Below, piece by piece: positions 63,007-64,000 of a stretch of 64,000 bases of DNA. The stretch lies in assembly GCA_019455245.1 (NCBI GenBank), contig JACFMR010000004.1, forward strand, positions 62,001 through 126,000, in the 5' to 3' direction. This stretch comes from Opitutaceae bacterium (GTDB taxonomy: Bacteria > Verrucomicrobiota > Verrucomicrobiia > Opitutales > Opitutaceae). Under the pieces are notes generated by a model. It was not told the DNA's origin. It was given only the letters and a program-made list of their open reading frames with translations, and made no database searches. The position numbers and the translations under genes were made by a program. How positions within the stretch are numbered: the stretch's first letter is position 1; each line of letters opens with the position of its first letter.

Positions 63007-64000
63007 TCACACCGACGCCGTTTCGGCGCGATGGTCCTCGCCTTTCAACCAGCGGCGGAAACGGCGCAGTTCGTTGAGGGTGCCGACGACCAGCAGGTGG
63101 TCGCCGGATTCGACGATCTGGGCGCCGCCGGGATTGATGAACCGTTCCTCGCCGCGCTGGACGCCGACGATGCGCACACCGGTGGCGCGGGCGACCTGCA
63201 GCTCGGCCAGAGTTTTGCCGGCGCGCGGACCGGGGGGCAGGATCTCGGTTTCGAGGATGGATCCGCTGAACTCGTCGGCACCGTCGCTGATATCTTTTTT
63301 GCCCGAGAGCAGGAAGGCGCGCGCGGCATCGAGCTCAGCCCCGCTGCCCAGCAGCAGGAGCTTGTCGCCGGGGTAGATGCGCAGATCGGGGCCGGTGTTG
63401 GTGATGCAATGACCGTTGCGCTCGACCTCGATGACCGAACAGCCGAAGCGGGCGGGCAGGTTGAGCTGGCCAAGATCATGGTCGGCGTAGGGTGCGTCGT
63501 CCGGCACCACGCAATCCTCCAGCCGCAGACCCCAGGCTTCGAGCCCCTCGTGCATCATCACACGGGCGGATTCGCGGGCCTCCTCGGGCCGGACGCCGCT
63601 GGTGAACACGTCCTGCACGGAGGATTGCCAGTCGCTGTGCCAGTAAACCAGGCGATGCGAGAAAAAGACGACCACGGCGACCGCGCCCGCGGCGATGATC
63701 ACCCAGCCCCAGACCGGCAGGGAGCCGATCGGCAGCAGCAGATACAGCCAGTAGCCGAGAAACACGGCACCGACCGCATGACCGGCGTGCACGATGACCT
63801 CCGCGGGCAGCCGGGTGACCGGGGCCACGCTTTCGGCAAAGATCATGGTCACGGCGGCAATGTTGCGCCACACGGCCACGACCAAGATCAGCAGCAGCAG
63901 GCCGATGAGGGCCCAGAACGCATAGCCCACCACATGGGTTTCGATGCCGACGCCGGCGAACAGCTCGCCCTGCAGCAACGGCAGGAGCTTGGGCGAGAAG
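63007..64000 (-). CDS. cation:proton antiporter with two RCK_C domains, C-terminal part
   Basis: The frame continues to the right edge of the window, so the 5' end (the main transmembrane antiporter domain) is missing. Visible are three hydrophobic helices (about the first 115 residues: 'ALIGLLLLILVVAVW', 'VGAVFLGYWLYLLLPI', 'GWVIIAAGAVAVVVFF') followed by two TrkA-C (RCK_C) domains: 'RFGCSVIEVERNGHCI' to 'GDKLLLLGSGAELDAAR', and 'LPPGPRAGKTLAELQVARATG' to 'GDHLLVVGTLNELRRF'. No RCK_N nucleotide-binding domain lies between the membrane part and these. K+ or Na+/H+ antiport of the CPA2 type is likely. Confidence 0.82.
   Translation of the reverse strand, partial: FSPKLLPLLQGELFAGVGIETHVVGYAFWALIGLLLLILVVAVWRNIAAVTMIFAESVAPVTRLPAEVIVHAGHAVGAVFLGYWLYLLLPIGSLPVWGWVIIAAGAVAVVVFFSHRLVYWHSDWQSSVQDVFTSGVRPEEARESARVMMHEGLEAWGLRLEDCVVPDDAPYADHDLGQLNLPARFGCSVIEVERNGHCITNTGPDLRIYPGDKLLLLGSGAELDAARAFLLSGKKDISDGADEFSGSILETEILPPGPRAGKTLAELQVARATGVRIVGVQRGEERFINPGGAQIVESGDHLLVVGTLNELRRFRRWLKGEDHRAETASV

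Overview
The window reads as a chromosomal segment of a GC-rich bacterium of the Verrucomicrobiota, most likely Opitutaceae. This rests on gene content (a PilM-N-O-P-Q type pilus/secretin block, a 31-residue AURKAIP1/COX24-type protein, many Gfo/Idh, heparinase-like, BNR and neutral-ceramidase-like genes) and on several families of GC-rich dispersed intergenic repeats of the kind I associate with these genomes. No 16S or other phylogenetic marker is present, so the assignment is inference. Oxygen-sensitive functions are prominent: class I fumarase, three 2-oxoacid:ferredoxin oxidoreductases, oxygen-independent coproporphyrinogen oxidase (HemN) and SUF Fe-S assembly. A fermentative or facultatively anaerobic lifestyle fits.

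Layout. 0-6.3 kb: 3' end of an AddA/RecB-like helicase-nuclease, a tiny ribosome-associated-type protein with its own terminator, then a five-gene operon for a pilus/secretion alignment complex and secretin. 6.3-19.5 kb: housekeeping genes, namely a CPBP intramembrane protease, polyprenyl diphosphate synthase, an ECF sigma factor with a membrane-anchored partner, both class II and class I fumarases, YjbQ, a Gfo/Idh oxidoreductase with a KdsD-type arabinose-5-phosphate isomerase, a LysM/TPR lipoprotein, an aminotransferase and two bacterial PH-domain membrane proteins.

19.5-32.3 kb: a ferredoxin-metabolism island. On the minus strand are a normal-sized pyruvate:ferredoxin oxidoreductase (1204 aa), a dihydroorotate-dehydrogenase-like flavoprotein 12 bp downstream, and a much enlarged PFOR relative (1575 aa). 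Divergently, on the plus strand, lies a KorAB two-subunit 2-oxoacid:ferredoxin oxidoreductase, across a 577 bp intergenic region with an AT-rich core and a 10+3+10 perfect dyad. 32.4-36.6 kb: lipase-like protein, SufS, SufU and HemN (Fe-S and heme supply).

36.7-62.4 kb: a carbohydrate/accessory region without the usual SusCD or secreted glycoside hydrolases. It has paired paralogues of BNR/sialidase-like, heparinase II/III-like and neutral-ceramidase-like proteins, mostly with no visible signal peptide. With them are a DegT aminotransferase, an ADH-isomerase-SIS-ROK kinase operon, an arabinose-isomerase-fold enzyme, an orphan sugar-binding protein, a PhyH dioxygenase and an AraC regulator. 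Ribosome hibernation factor HPF and citramalate synthase (isoleucine route from pyruvate plus acetyl-CoA, which fits the PFOR content) sit among them. 63.0-64.0 kb: C-terminal part of a cation:proton antiporter with two RCK_C domains, running off the right edge.

I saw no rRNA, tRNA, transposase, phage or CRISPR. The most unusual material is the enlarged PFOR and its island, the cytosolic-looking glycan/ceramidase-like gene set, and the intergenic repeat families.
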